Assembly: GCF_011605345.1 (NCBI RefSeq)
Contig: NZ_JAAOXM010000009.1
Location: 219,409 to 283,408, forward strand
DNA: 64,000 nt
Reading direction: 5' to 3'
Source of the DNA: Burkholderia sp. D-99
Lineage (GTDB): Bacteria > Pseudomonadota > Gammaproteobacteria > Burkholderiales > Burkholderiaceae
Part shown: positions 25,300 to 34,100 of the stretch, one piece after another
How the letters are laid out: each line of letters begins with the position of its first letter
Position numbering within the stretch: position 1 is the stretch's first letter
The notes under the pieces: model-generated
What the model was told of the DNA's origin: nothing
Seen by the model: only the letters and a program-made list of their open reading frames with translations
The model's database searches: none
Made by a program: the position numbers and the translations under genes

Positions 25300-25377
25300 G
25301 CCCGCTTACGTTTCGATGACAGCGCGTACGCGTGCCGTCACGCACATTCACCACCACTGGAAACGGGGCATATCACG

Positions 25378-26397
25378 ATGGCAAGCATGAAGGGGATCGG
25401 CCGCTGGCTGCATACGGGCGCGGCGGCGGCGCTGGTCGTGGCGGCGACGGCGGCGCACGCGGATACGTCGATCCTGAACGTGTCGTACGACGTGACGCGC
25501 GAGCTGTACAAGGACATCAACACGGGCTTTGCCGCCGCCTACAAGCAAAAGACCGGCGAGACGGTCGCGATCAAGCAGTCGCACGGCGCGTCGAGCGCGC
25601 AGGCGCTGTCGGTGCTGCAGGGGCTGCAGGCCGACGTCGTGACGATGAACCAGCCGAACGACATCGACCTGCTTGCCGAGCGCGGCCAGCTGCTGCCGAA
25701 GGACTGGCGTGCGCGTTTCCCGGACAACAGCTCGCCGTATTCGACCACGATGGTGTTCCTGGTGCGCAAGGGCAACCCGAAGGCGATCAAGGACTGGAGC
25801 GATCTGGCGAAGCCGGGCGTCCAGGTGATCATCGCGAACCCGAAGACGTCGGGCAACGGTCGTTATGCGTATCTTGCCGCGTGGGGCTTCCAGAAACAGA
25901 AGGGCGCGACCGACCAGCAGGCGCTCGACTTCGAGAAGGCGATCTTCCGCAACGTGCCGGTGCTCGACTCGGGCGGCCGCGGTGCGACGACCACGTTCAC
26001 GCAGCGCGGCATCGGCGACGTGCTGGTCACGTTCGAGAACGAAGTCGCGCTGATGGACACCGGTGCATCGGGCGCGCAGTTCGACGCCGTGTATCCGTCG
26101 GCGAGCATTCTCGCGGAGCCGCCCGTCGCCGTCGTCGACAAGGTCGTCGACAAGAAGGGCACGCGCAAGGTCGCGCAGGCGTATCTCGACTACCTGTACA
26201 CGCCGGAAGCGCAGGAGATCATCGCGCAGCACCATCTGCGCCCGCGCGACGCGAATGTGCTGAAGAAGCATGCCGCCGAGTTCAAGGCGCTGAAGACCTT
26301 CAGCGTCGAGCAGGTTTTCGGCAGCTGGGCGAACGCGCAGAAGGCGCATTTCGCGGACGGCGGCACGTTCGACCAGGTGATCGTCGACCGGAAGTGA
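25378..26397 (+). CDS. sbp: sulfate/thiosulfate ABC transporter substrate-binding protein
   Basis: A 339-aa periplasmic binding protein. The signal peptide ends at AHA before DTSILNVSYDVTRELYKDINTGF, and the family motifs AIKQSHGASSAQALSVLQGLQADVVTMNQPNDID and NPKTSGNGRYAYLAAWGF bind the anion. It delivers sulfate to a CysTWA importer, but no cysT, cysW or cysA gene is present nearby, so it is an orphan here. A strong terminator follows. Confidence 0.95.
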   Translation: MASMKGIGRWLHTGAAAALVVAATAAHADTSILNVSYDVTRELYKDINTGFAAAYKQKTGETVAIKQSHGASSAQALSVLQGLQADVVTMNQPNDIDLLAERGQLLPKDWRARFPDNSSPYSTTMVFLVRKGNPKAIKDWSDLAKPGVQVIIANPKTSGNGRYAYLAAWGFQKQKGATDQQALDFEKAIFRNVPVLDSGGRGATTTFTQRGIGDVLVTFENEVALMDTGASGAQFDAVYPSASILAEPPVAVVDKVVDKKGTRKVAQAYLDYLYTPEAQEIIAQHHLRPRDANVLKKHAAEFKALKTFSVEQVFGSWANAQKAHFADGGTFDQVIVDRK

Positions 26398-26439
26398 GCG
26401 CCGCGCGCATCGCGCGCGTGTCCGCACGCTGACGACGCA

Positions 26440-26468
26440 GCCGGCCGCTTCCGCGGCCGGCTTTTTTT
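26440..26468 (+). terminator. intrinsic terminator of the sulfate-binding protein gene
   Basis: GCCGGCCGC (26440-26448) pairs with GCGGCCGGC (26453-26461), followed by seven T residues, about 40 bp after the stop codon. Confidence 0.92.
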
Positions 26469-26576
26469 GTTCCGCGCGGCCGGCGGCGCGGCGGAGGTCC
26501 ATTCCGAACCGGCCCGCATTCCCGGCCGCTGCCGCGCGTGCTACGCTCGTCGCCTCCCTGCTTCCGGCGCCGCGCG

Positions 26577-27539
26577 ATGAATGTCGATTCGTCCTCCCCA
26601 GCCTCCCGCGGCCGTGGCCGCAAGATCTGGTCGGGCACGCGCCCGGTCATCGCGTACGGGATGCCGCCGCTCGGCTGGCGTGACCTCTATCACCGCGCGC
26701 TGACGGTGAGCTGGCCCGTATTCTTCCTGTCGCTCGCCGTGCTGTTCCTGCTGCTCAACGGCGGCTTTGCAACGCTCTACCTGCTCGGCCGCGAGCCGAT
26801 CGCGAACCAGTCGCCGGCCGGATTCGGCGGCGCGTTCTTCTTCAGCGTCGAGACGCTCGCGACCGTCGGCTATGGCGACATGCATCCGCAGACCCTCTAT
26901 GCGCACCTGGTCGCGACGTTCGAGATCTTCATCGGGATGTCGGGCATCGCGCTGGCCACGGGGCTCGTGTTCGCGCGGTTTTCGCGGCCGCAGGCGAAGA
27001 TCCTGTTCGCGCGCAACGCGATCGTCCGGCCGCTGAACGGCAGGATGACGCTGATGGTGCGGGCCGCGAACGCGCGCCAGAACGTGATTGCCGAGGCGCA
27101 GGCGAAACTGCGGCTGATGCGTATCGAAGGCACGCACGAGGGCTACACGCTGCGCAAGATTCACGACCTGCCGCTCGTGCGCAGCGAGCATCCGATTTTC
27201 CTGCTCGGCTGGAACCTGATGCACGTGATCGATGAATCGAGCGCGCTGTTCGGCGAGACGCCCGAATCGCTCGCGGCGCGCGACGCGTCGTTGCTGATCA
27301 CGATCGAAGGCTCGGACGAGACGACCGCGCAGGTGATGCAGGCGCGTCACACGTGGGTGCACGGCGAGATCCGCTGGCGTCACCGCTATGTCGACCTGAT
27401 GCACGACGAAGACGGCATCACGCACATCGACTACACGCATTTTCATGAAGTCGTGCCGATCGACGTCGACACCGACGAGCGCGGCTCGCCGGGCGTGGTG
27501 GTCGAAGCGGGCGCCGCGGCGTCGGGCCCCGCCGCGTAG
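26577..27539 (+). CDS. inward-rectifier-type potassium channel (KirBac1.1-like)
   Basis: A 320-aa channel. The order is a slide helix (WRDLYHRAL), outer helix, pore helix with the selectivity filter TVGYGD, inner helix (EIFIGMSGIALATGLVFARFSRP), then the cytoplasmic immunoglobulin-like Kir domain (MTLMVRAANARQNVIAEAQAKLRLMR, HPIFLLGWNLMHVIDESSALFGETPESL). From memory, the sequence is very close to KirBac1.1 of B. pseudomallei, whose crystal structure is known. It conducts K+ and is gated by lipids, pH and ligands. ATG 26577 gives the start MNVDSSSPASRGRGRKIWSG. Confidence 0.96.
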   Translation: MNVDSSSPASRGRGRKIWSGTRPVIAYGMPPLGWRDLYHRALTVSWPVFFLSLAVLFLLLNGGFATLYLLGREPIANQSPAGFGGAFFFSVETLATVGYGDMHPQTLYAHLVATFEIFIGMSGIALATGLVFARFSRPQAKILFARNAIVRPLNGRMTLMVRAANARQNVIAEAQAKLRLMRIEGTHEGYTLRKIHDLPLVRSEHPIFLLGWNLMHVIDESSALFGETPESLAARDASLLITIEGSDETTAQVMQARHTWVHGEIRWRHRYVDLMHDEDGITHIDYTHFHEVVPIDVDTDERGSPGVVVEAGAAASGPAA

Positions 27540-27582
27540 GTGCGCTCGCGGGCGGCTGGCGGCGCCGCCCACGCGCTACACG

Positions 27583-28197
27583 TCACGCGTGCAGCAACCG
27601 CGCTGCTTCGCGCTGTTCGATCGCGACCGCGCGGCGGAAGGCGTCGCGGTCCTCGGCGCGCGCGACATAGTCGCCGAGCACGCCTTCGTGCGGCAGCAGA
27701 TGCGCGTCGAACGCGATCTTCAGCGTGCTGGCGAGCAGCAGGTCGGCCGCGGTGAAGCGGTCGCCGACGAGCCACGGACTATGGGCGAGCGCCTGGGCGA
27801 GTGCGCGCTGCACGCGTGTGATGTTGCCCCAGCCGAACGCGACGGGATTGCCCGACGCGCCGGTGAATTTCTCGGCCATCGCCGGTTCGAGGCAGGTCGG
27901 TGTGAAGAACATCCATTGGAGAAAGCGGCCGCGCAGCGGATCGTCGGGTGCGATGCCGAGCCCGGCACCCGGACAGCGGTCGGCAAGATAGAGCAGGACG
28001 GCGCCCGATTCGGCGAACGGTACACTGCCGTCGTCGAGCGCGGGCAGCTTGGCCATCGGGTTGACCTGCACGAACGCGTCGCTGCCTTGCTCGTGCGAGC
28101 GCAGGTCGATCGGCACGAGTTCGTACACCACGCCGAGTTCCTCGAGCATCCACAACGCCCGGAATGCCCGGGTCTTCGGCCAGTAGTAGAGCTTCAT
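27583..28197 (-). CDS. glutathione S-transferase
   Basis: A 204-aa GST. The thioredoxin-like domain runs from MKLYYWPKTRAFRALWMLEELG through VNPMAKLPALDDG and the glutathione-binding ESGAVLLYLADR. The helical domain begins near residue 85 with the N-capping GDRFTAADLLLA motif. Substrate is unknown. It is convergent with the Kir gene, and a promoter region with a strong palindrome lies about 175 bp upstream of its start. Confidence 0.9.
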   Translation of the reverse strand: MKLYYWPKTRAFRALWMLEELGVVYELVPIDLRSHEQGSDAFVQVNPMAKLPALDDGSVPFAESGAVLLYLADRCPGAGLGIAPDDPLRGRFLQWMFFTPTCLEPAMAEKFTGASGNPVAFGWGNITRVQRALAQALAHSPWLVGDRFTAADLLLASTLKIAFDAHLLPHEGVLGDYVARAEDRDAFRRAVAIEQREAARLLHA

Positions 28198-28372
28198 TGT
28201 GCCTCCGCGTTTGGGTGCAGCTGTCGGTCCGGTGGATGCTCAAGCGTACCCGAGCGCCGGAGGTTCGGACAGGGGCGCCCGGCGAGGGGTGTCCATCTGC
28301 GGGTGACGGCCGGATGCGTTGTGTGTCGGGCGGAAAACCGGGCAACGCCTGATGTCATAAGGGAGTAGTTGA

Positions 28373-28399
28373 ATAACTAGTAATATTAAAACTAGTTAT
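28373..28399. promoter_or_regulatory. perfect AT-rich inverted repeat (operator-like)
   Basis: ATAACTAGT (28373-28381) and ACTAGTTAT (28391-28399) are perfect 9-bp arms around a 9-bp AT-only centre. A further TAGTT half-site lies just upstream. In such a GC-rich genome this strongly suggests a regulator binding site controlling the GST, the acetyltransferase or both. Confidence 0.6.
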
Positions 28400-28453
28400 A
28401 TATAAGGCGAAAAATCCCGGAATAGACCGGCGTCACTTGCACGGCATTGCCGC

Positions 28454-28601
28454 TCCCGCAGCGCCCGCAGCGCCCGCAGCGCCCGCAGCGCCCGCAACAC
28501 CGGCAGCGCTCGCGGCACCGACAGCACCGAAAGCACCGAAAGCACCGAAAGCACCGACAGCACCCGCAGCACCCGCAGCACCCGCAGCGCTTGCAGCGTC
28601 C
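28454..28601. repeat. 9-bp tandem repeat (about 16 copies, several variants)
   Basis: Units of nine bases with variants such as CAGCGCCCG, AAGCACCGA and CAGCACCCG, arranged in blocks. It lies between the palindrome and the acetyltransferase start. Because nine is a multiple of three, a frame stays open through the tract into the downstream gene. Confidence 0.9.
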
Positions 28602-28662
28602 GCGCACAAGCCAACACTGGCATCCGGCCGCGCTCGCCGACGCAACGCGAAACAGGGAAATC

Positions 28663-29238
28663 ATGGGAGACAACTCGCGCATGGCAAACGACGACCGCAC
28701 CACGATCATTCCGAGAAGAACGCCGGAATCGGCGGCGATGGTGGCCGAGGTCAAGCGGGCGATGGCGATCGCCGCGCGGATCAACCGCCTGACATTCGAC
28801 GATGCCGCTGAAGTCCGCGCATTGTTCGGCGAACTGATCGGCACGCCGGTGGACGACGGCTTCGTGCTGATCCCGCCGTTCCATGCGACGGGCGGCACCG
28901 GCATGAAGCTCGGGCGCAACGTGTTCGTCAACCAGAACTGCACGTTCTACGATCTCGGCGGGCTCGAGATCGGCGACGACGTGATGATCGGGCCGAACGT
29001 CAGCCTCATCACGTCGGGCCACCCCGTCGAACCTTCGCGGCGGCGCGACTTCGTCATTGCGCAGCCGATCGTGATCGGACGGAACGTATGGATCGGCGCC
29101 GGCGCGACGATCATCGGCGGTGTGACGGTGGGCGAGAACTCGGTGGTTGCGGCCGGCGCGGTCGTCACGCGGGATGTCGCGCCGAATGTGCTGGTCGGCG
29201 GTAATCGGGCCGCTGTCATCCGGTCGATTGCCGAATGA
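28663..29238 (+). CDS. sugar O-acetyltransferase (Maa/LacA/NodL type)
   Basis: A 191-aa left-handed beta-helix acetyltransferase that moves an acetyl group from acetyl-CoA to a sugar hydroxyl. The hexapeptide repeats run from about residue 85 to 185 (LGRNVFVNQNCTFYDLGGLEIGDDVMIGPNV, IGAGATIIGGVTVGENSVVAAGAVVTRDV), and the catalytic His is in LITSGHPVEPSRR. ATG 28663 is chosen because CAGGGAAATC precedes it; ATG 28681 is an alternative. The frame is open upstream through the 9-bp repeat to 28447, but that part is repetitive and lacks a ribosome binding site. Confidence 0.9.
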   Translation: MGDNSRMANDDRTTIIPRRTPESAAMVAEVKRAMAIAARINRLTFDDAAEVRALFGELIGTPVDDGFVLIPPFHATGGTGMKLGRNVFVNQNCTFYDLGGLEIGDDVMIGPNVSLITSGHPVEPSRRRDFVIAQPIVIGRNVWIGAGATIIGGVTVGENSVVAAGAVVTRDVAPNVLVGGNRAAVIRSIAE

Positions 29239-29285
29239 CGCTGCGAGCGGGCGCGCGCCTGTTCGAAGCAGTCTGGCCGGCCGGA

Positions 29286-30830
29286 TGTGGATAACCCGCC
29301 CGCGAGGCGACTCGAAACGCTGTGCATTTGAATGGTGAGGGTGCGGCCGAGGCCGTCCGGGCGGGGCTTTCCGGTGACTGTCCGATAGCTGCCGGCGGGT
29401 GCGCGAGCCGCGCCTGCCGATGTTCAGGCGAAGGTCGCGCGGTGCGATCGGTTGTGGATATCCCCACGCCGAAACGACTCGGCGCCCTGTGCATTTCACA
29501 GGTGAGGGTCACCGGATGATGCGAAGTGGATGAAGCGGGTTGTGGACAACTCACCCACGAAACGACGCGAAATGCTGTGGAATTCAACGGTGAGGGTCGG
29601 CGCCCGATCCCGTGGCGCGCCTTTTCCGGCGCGGTTTCCTGACTTTTGCCGAGGTTCAGCGCGCCGCGCATTCTAGCCGAACGCGCGCGTGCGTGGCCGA
29701 ACCGCGCATGCGCCCCGACGTGGATATCCCGGCATCGGCTGCCACCCGAAGGGCCGTGCATTCTAACGGCGAGCGCGGTGGAGTGGTCTGCAATGCGCAG
29801 ATTTTGCCGCGCATCGCCGCGTTCGCGAGCGACTCGACGTGCCCGGCGATGCAAAGGTGCGCATCAACACACGACAGAGGGCAGCGCACCAGAGTGTGAT
29901 CATCCGGCCGCCCAAGCCCAAGCCGGCACCCAAGCCGAAACCCAAGCCGAAACCCAAGCCGAAACCCAAGCCGAAACCCAAGCCGAAACCCAAGCCGAAA
30001 CCCAAGCCGACACCCAAGCCGACACCCAACCCGACACCCAACCCGACACCCAAGCCGACACCCAAGCCGACACCCAAGCCGACACCCAAGCCGACGTCGA
30101 CGCCGCATGAAGCGTCTTGCACGTCCGGTTCGCACGCGAGCATGAGAGCGAGGACAGCACGTGCTCCCGTGTGGATATCCGGCTGCCGAAACGACTCGCG
30201 GCACTGTGCATTTCGACGGTGAGTGTCAGCGTCCGATCGGCCGATGAGCCGCTTCCGGCATGGATTGCCGGCCGGCGGCGCGTTGCCGGACTCGCATCTC
30301 CGATTGCGCGGCGGATGCGCGGCCCATGTGGATATCCTGCGTCCCGGATCACTCGAAGCGCTGTGGTTTTCAGCGGTGAGGGTGCCCGCGCGGCAGGACG
30401 GCAACCCCGGATCGCGCGTGGATAACCGCCATTGCAGCAACTCGAAGCCCGGTGAATTTCAACGGTGAGCGCGAGCCCGCGATTGTGCAGCATGCGGGCT
30501 CCGGCGTGGCTATCCGGGCGAGATACGGGCCGACAAACCCACTCGCGATCCTGTGTATTCGAACGGTGAGGGTGAACGGCGGATCGACGCAATGCGCCGG
30601 TTCCGGTGTGGATATCCATCGCCGAAACCCACTCGCCGTGCTGTGAATTTCAACGGTGAGCGCCGGTACTCGAGCGTGCCTCATGGCGATAACGGTGTGG
30701 ATATCCCGGCCCCCACGCCACTCCAAACGCTGTGCAATCGAACGGTGAGCGAGCCCGACCGGGGGAGCGGCATTGTGGACATCCCGCGCCGCCGACCAAT
30801 CGGAACGCTGTGCATTTCAAGGGTGAGAGT
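29286..30830 (+). repeat. array of eleven diverged ~56-bp elements, many at ~89-bp period
   Basis: Copies start at about 29286, 29453, 29541, 29719, 30170, 30327, 30417, 30505, 30607, 30696 and 30774. Each begins TGTGGATATCC (with small changes), passes a variable GC-rich part ending like CCGAAACGACTCG, and ends GTGCATTTCAACGGTGAG. Between copies are 22-36 bp of unrelated sequence in the regular part (30327-30830), and longer gaps elsewhere that are near multiples of 80-90 bp. All copies point the same way. This is not a CRISPR: units are long and diverged and there is no cas gene. Confidence 0.85.
29911..30095. repeat. 12-bp tandem repeat (about 15 copies)
   Basis: Units CCCAAGCCGAAA in the first half and CCCAAGCCGACA (some CCCAACCCGACA) in the second. 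It is inserted in the longest gap between the ~56-bp elements, between the copies at 29719 and 30170. A frame through it would encode Lys-Pro/Thr-Pro repeats but has no start signals. Confidence 0.95.
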
Positions 30831-31162
30831 GACCGCCTCCAGTCGCCGAAACCCTTGTCGCACGGGGCACGAGCTTCAGTTGGCGCATTCCCGGGCCCTC
30901 GTCGGGCAATCGCGTGCTTTCCCGACAGGCGGCCCGCCTGCCCTGACACGCCGCCCATCCCGCCCGATTGCCGTGCGCGAAAACTCACTCAAATTCCGGC
31001 AAAAAGCTGCGCAGTTTTTCTCGCCGCGGGCCCGGCCGAGCAAGATGAGAAAAAACATTCTCGGCTGCGCGCGAAAAAATAGAGCCATTCGCTGCCGGCC
31101 CCCACGCGTCGTCCGACGCCCCGCCACGCAGCCCAGAACAGCACAATCCGGAGACATCCCCC

Positions 31163-34100
31163 ATGACCGCCCGCTTGCCCGTCGACGGCTCGCCCGTCCT
31201 GTCCGACTACCGCCTGACCGACAACCTGACCGCGACGCACGGCCGGATCTTCCTCACCGGCACGCAGGCGCTGGTGCGCCTGCTGCTGATGCAGCGCACG
31301 GTCGACGCCGAACAGGGGCTCAACACGGCCGGCTTCGTCAGCGGCTATCGCGGTTCGCCGCTCGGCATGGTCGACCAGCAGCTGTGGAAGGCGAAGAAAC
31401 TGCTCGACGCCGGCGGCGTGCGCTTCCTGCCCGCGATCAACGAGGAACTCGGCGGCACGGCCGTGCTCGGCACGCAGCGCGTCGAGGCCGATCCCGAGCG
31501 CACGGTCGAGGGCGTGTATGCGATGTGGTACGGCAAGGGCCCGGGCGTCGACCGCGCGGGCGATGCGCTGAAGCACGGCAACGCGTACGGTTCGTCGCCG
31601 CATGGCGGCGTGCTGGTGGTGGCGGGCGACGACCACGGCTGCGTGTCGTCGTCGATGCCGCACCAGAGCGACTTCGCGATGATCGCGTGGCACATGCCGG
31701 TCGTGAACCCGGCGAACATCGCCGACATGCTCGAATTCGGCCTGTACGGCTGGGCGCTGTCGCGCTACTCGGGCGCGTGGGTCGGTTTCAAGGCGATCTC
31801 CGAAACGGTCGAGTCGGGCTCGACCGTCGACCTCGACGCGTTGCAGACGCAGTGGCCGGCGCCTGAAGGTTTCACGCCGCCGGCAGGCGGCCTGCACAAC
31901 CGCTGGCCGGACCTGCCGAGCCTCACGATCGAAGCGCGCCTCGCGGCGAAGCTCGACGCGGTGCGCCATTTCGCGCGCACCCACAGCATCGACAAGTGGA
32001 TCGCGCCGAGCGCGCAGGCGAACGTCGGCATCGTGACCTGCGGCAAGGCGCACCTCGACCTGATGGAGGCACTGCGCCGCCTCGACCTGACGGTGGCCGA
32101 CCTCGACGCGGCCGGCGTGCGGATCTACAAGGTCGGCCTGTCGTATCCGCTCGAGATGACGCGCATCGAAACCTTCGTCGACGGCCTCGCCGAAGTGCTC
32201 GTGATCGAGGAGAAGGGCCCGGTCATCGAGCAGCAGATCAAGGACTACCTGTACAACCGCACGGAAGGTGCGCGCCCGCGCGTGCTCGGCAAGCACGACG
32301 CCGCCGGCGCCTGCCTGCTGTCCGAGCTCGGTGAACTGCGCCCGTCGCGCATCCTGCCGGTGTTCGCCGACTGGCTCGCGCGCCACAAGCCGGCGCTCGA
32401 CCGCCGCGAACGCGTCGTCGATCTCGTCGCGCCGCAGATCCTGTCGAACGAGGCGGACGCCGTGAAGCGCACGCCGTACTTCTGCTCGGGCTGCCCGCAC
32501 AACACGTCGACGAAGGTGCCGGAAGGCTCGATCGCGCAGGCCGGCATCGGCTGCCACTTCATGGCGTCGTGGATGGAGCGCGACACGACGGGGCTGATCC
32601 AGATGGGCGGCGAGGGTGTCGACTGGGCCGCGCACGCGATGTTCACCAACACGAAGCACGTGTTCCAGAACCTCGGCGACGGCACCTATTTCCACTCGGG
32701 CATCCTCGCGATCCGCCAGGCGGTCGCCGCGAAAGCGAACATCACGTACAAGATCCTCTACAACGACGCGGTCGCGATGACGGGCGGCCAGCCGGTCGAC
32801 GGCAGCATCTCGGTGCCGCAGATCGCGCGGCAGGTCGAGGCGGAAGGCGTGTCGCGCTTCGTCGTCGTGTCCGACGAGCCGGAGAAGTACGACGGCCATC
32901 ACGGCCAGTTCCCGACGGGCACGACGTTCCATCACCGCAGCGAACTCGACACGGTGCAGCGCGAGCTGCGCGAGACGCCGGGCGTCACCGTGCTGATCTA
33001 CGACCAGACCTGCGCGGCCGAGAAGCGCCGCCGCCGCAAGAAAGGCGAATTCCCCGACCCGGACAAGCGGCTGTTCATCAACGACGCGGTGTGCGAAGGC
33101 TGCGGCGACTGCGGCGTGCAGTCGAACTGCCTGTCGGTCGAGCCGCTCGAGACGCCGCTCGGCCGCAAGCGCCGCATCGACCAGTCGTCGTGCAACAAGG
33201 ACTATTCGTGCGTGAACGGCTTCTGTCCGAGCTTCGTGACGCTCGAAGGCGCGGCGCTGAAGAAGGCCGCGGGTGCCGCGTTCGATGAAGCGGCGCTCGC
33301 CGCGCGCGTCGGTGCGCTGCCGGTGCCGGCGACGCATCTCGACGCGGCGCCGTTCGACATGCTCGTGACGGGTGTCGGCGGCACGGGCGTCGTGACGGTC
33401 GGCGCGCTGATCAGCATGGCCGCGCACCTCGAAGGCAAGAGCGCGTCGGTGCTCGACTTCATGGGCTTCGCGCAGAAGGGCGGCTCGGTGCTGTCGTTCG
33501 TGCGGATCGCGTCGAGCGACCGGTGGCTCAACCAGGTGCGCATCGACACGCAGCAGGCCGACGTGCTGCTCGCGTGCGACATGGTCGTCGGCGCGAGCGC
33601 CGAGGCGCTGCAGACGGTGCGTCACGAGCGTTCGCGGATCGTCGTCAACACGCATCGGATCCCGAACGCGTCGTTCGTGCAGAACCCCGACGCGAACCTG
33701 CATGCGGACGCGCTGCTCGAGAAGATGCATCACGCGGCCGGCGACGGCTACCTGTCGAGCTGCGACGCGCAGGCGCTCGCCGCGAAGTTCCTCGGCGACT
33801 CGATCGGCGCGAACATCCTGATGCTCGGCTATGCATGGCAGCTCGGCCTCGTGCCGGTGTCGCTCGCGGCGATGATGCGCGCGATCGAGCTGAACAACGT
33901 CGCGGTGCCGATGAACAAGCTCGCGTTCTCGATCGGCCGGATGGCGGCGGGAGACGCGGCGGGCCTCGATGCGTTGTGGAACGCGCGTCACACGGTGGCC
34001 GCGCATGCCGCGCCGGAGACGCTCGCCGAGCTGATCGCCGATCGTGAAGCGCGGCTCGACGCGTACGGCGGCGCTCGTTATGTCGAGCGCTACCGTGCGC

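Larger units (their letters stand above)
24927..25377. other. intergenic gap upstream of the sulfate-binding protein gene
   Basis: Contains the dapA-like promoter side, a possible 31-aa reading frame at 25066-25161, and the promoter region of the sulfate-binding protein with a perfect inverted repeat (25253-25276). Nothing else was recognised. Confidence 0.5.
28198..28662. other. intergenic gap with AT-rich palindrome and 9-bp repeat
   Basis: Divergent promoter region between the GST and acetyltransferase genes. An AT-rich island (28370-28410) contains the inverted repeat listed separately and TATATA/TATAAG boxes. It is followed by the 9-bp repeat tract. No separate gene is supported. Confidence 0.6.
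29239..31162. other. 1.9-kb non-coding region carrying a degenerate repeat array
   Basis: No convincing gene. Frames are open on both strands but show no family similarity, no ribosome binding sites and shared repeat content. The stretch holds eleven copies of a roughly 56-bp element and an internal 12-bp tandem repeat. The last 300 bp (30850-31160) are repeat-free and include an AT-richer segment (31000-31080) that probably holds the promoter of the indolepyruvate oxidoreductase gene. Confidence 0.7.

Noticed and set aside
29839..30222. Lys-Pro/Thr-Pro repeat protein
   Set aside because: The frame exists only because the repeat unit is 12 bp. There is no ribosome binding site and the flanks belong to the non-coding repeat array.
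29286..30830. CRISPR array
   Set aside because: Units are about 56 bp and diverged, spacers vary from 22 to several hundred bp, and no cas genes are present.
30553..31866. A 437-codon frame reading from the repeat array into the oxidoreductase gene
   Set aside because: It is out of frame with the conserved oxidoreductase protein and has no recognisable content.
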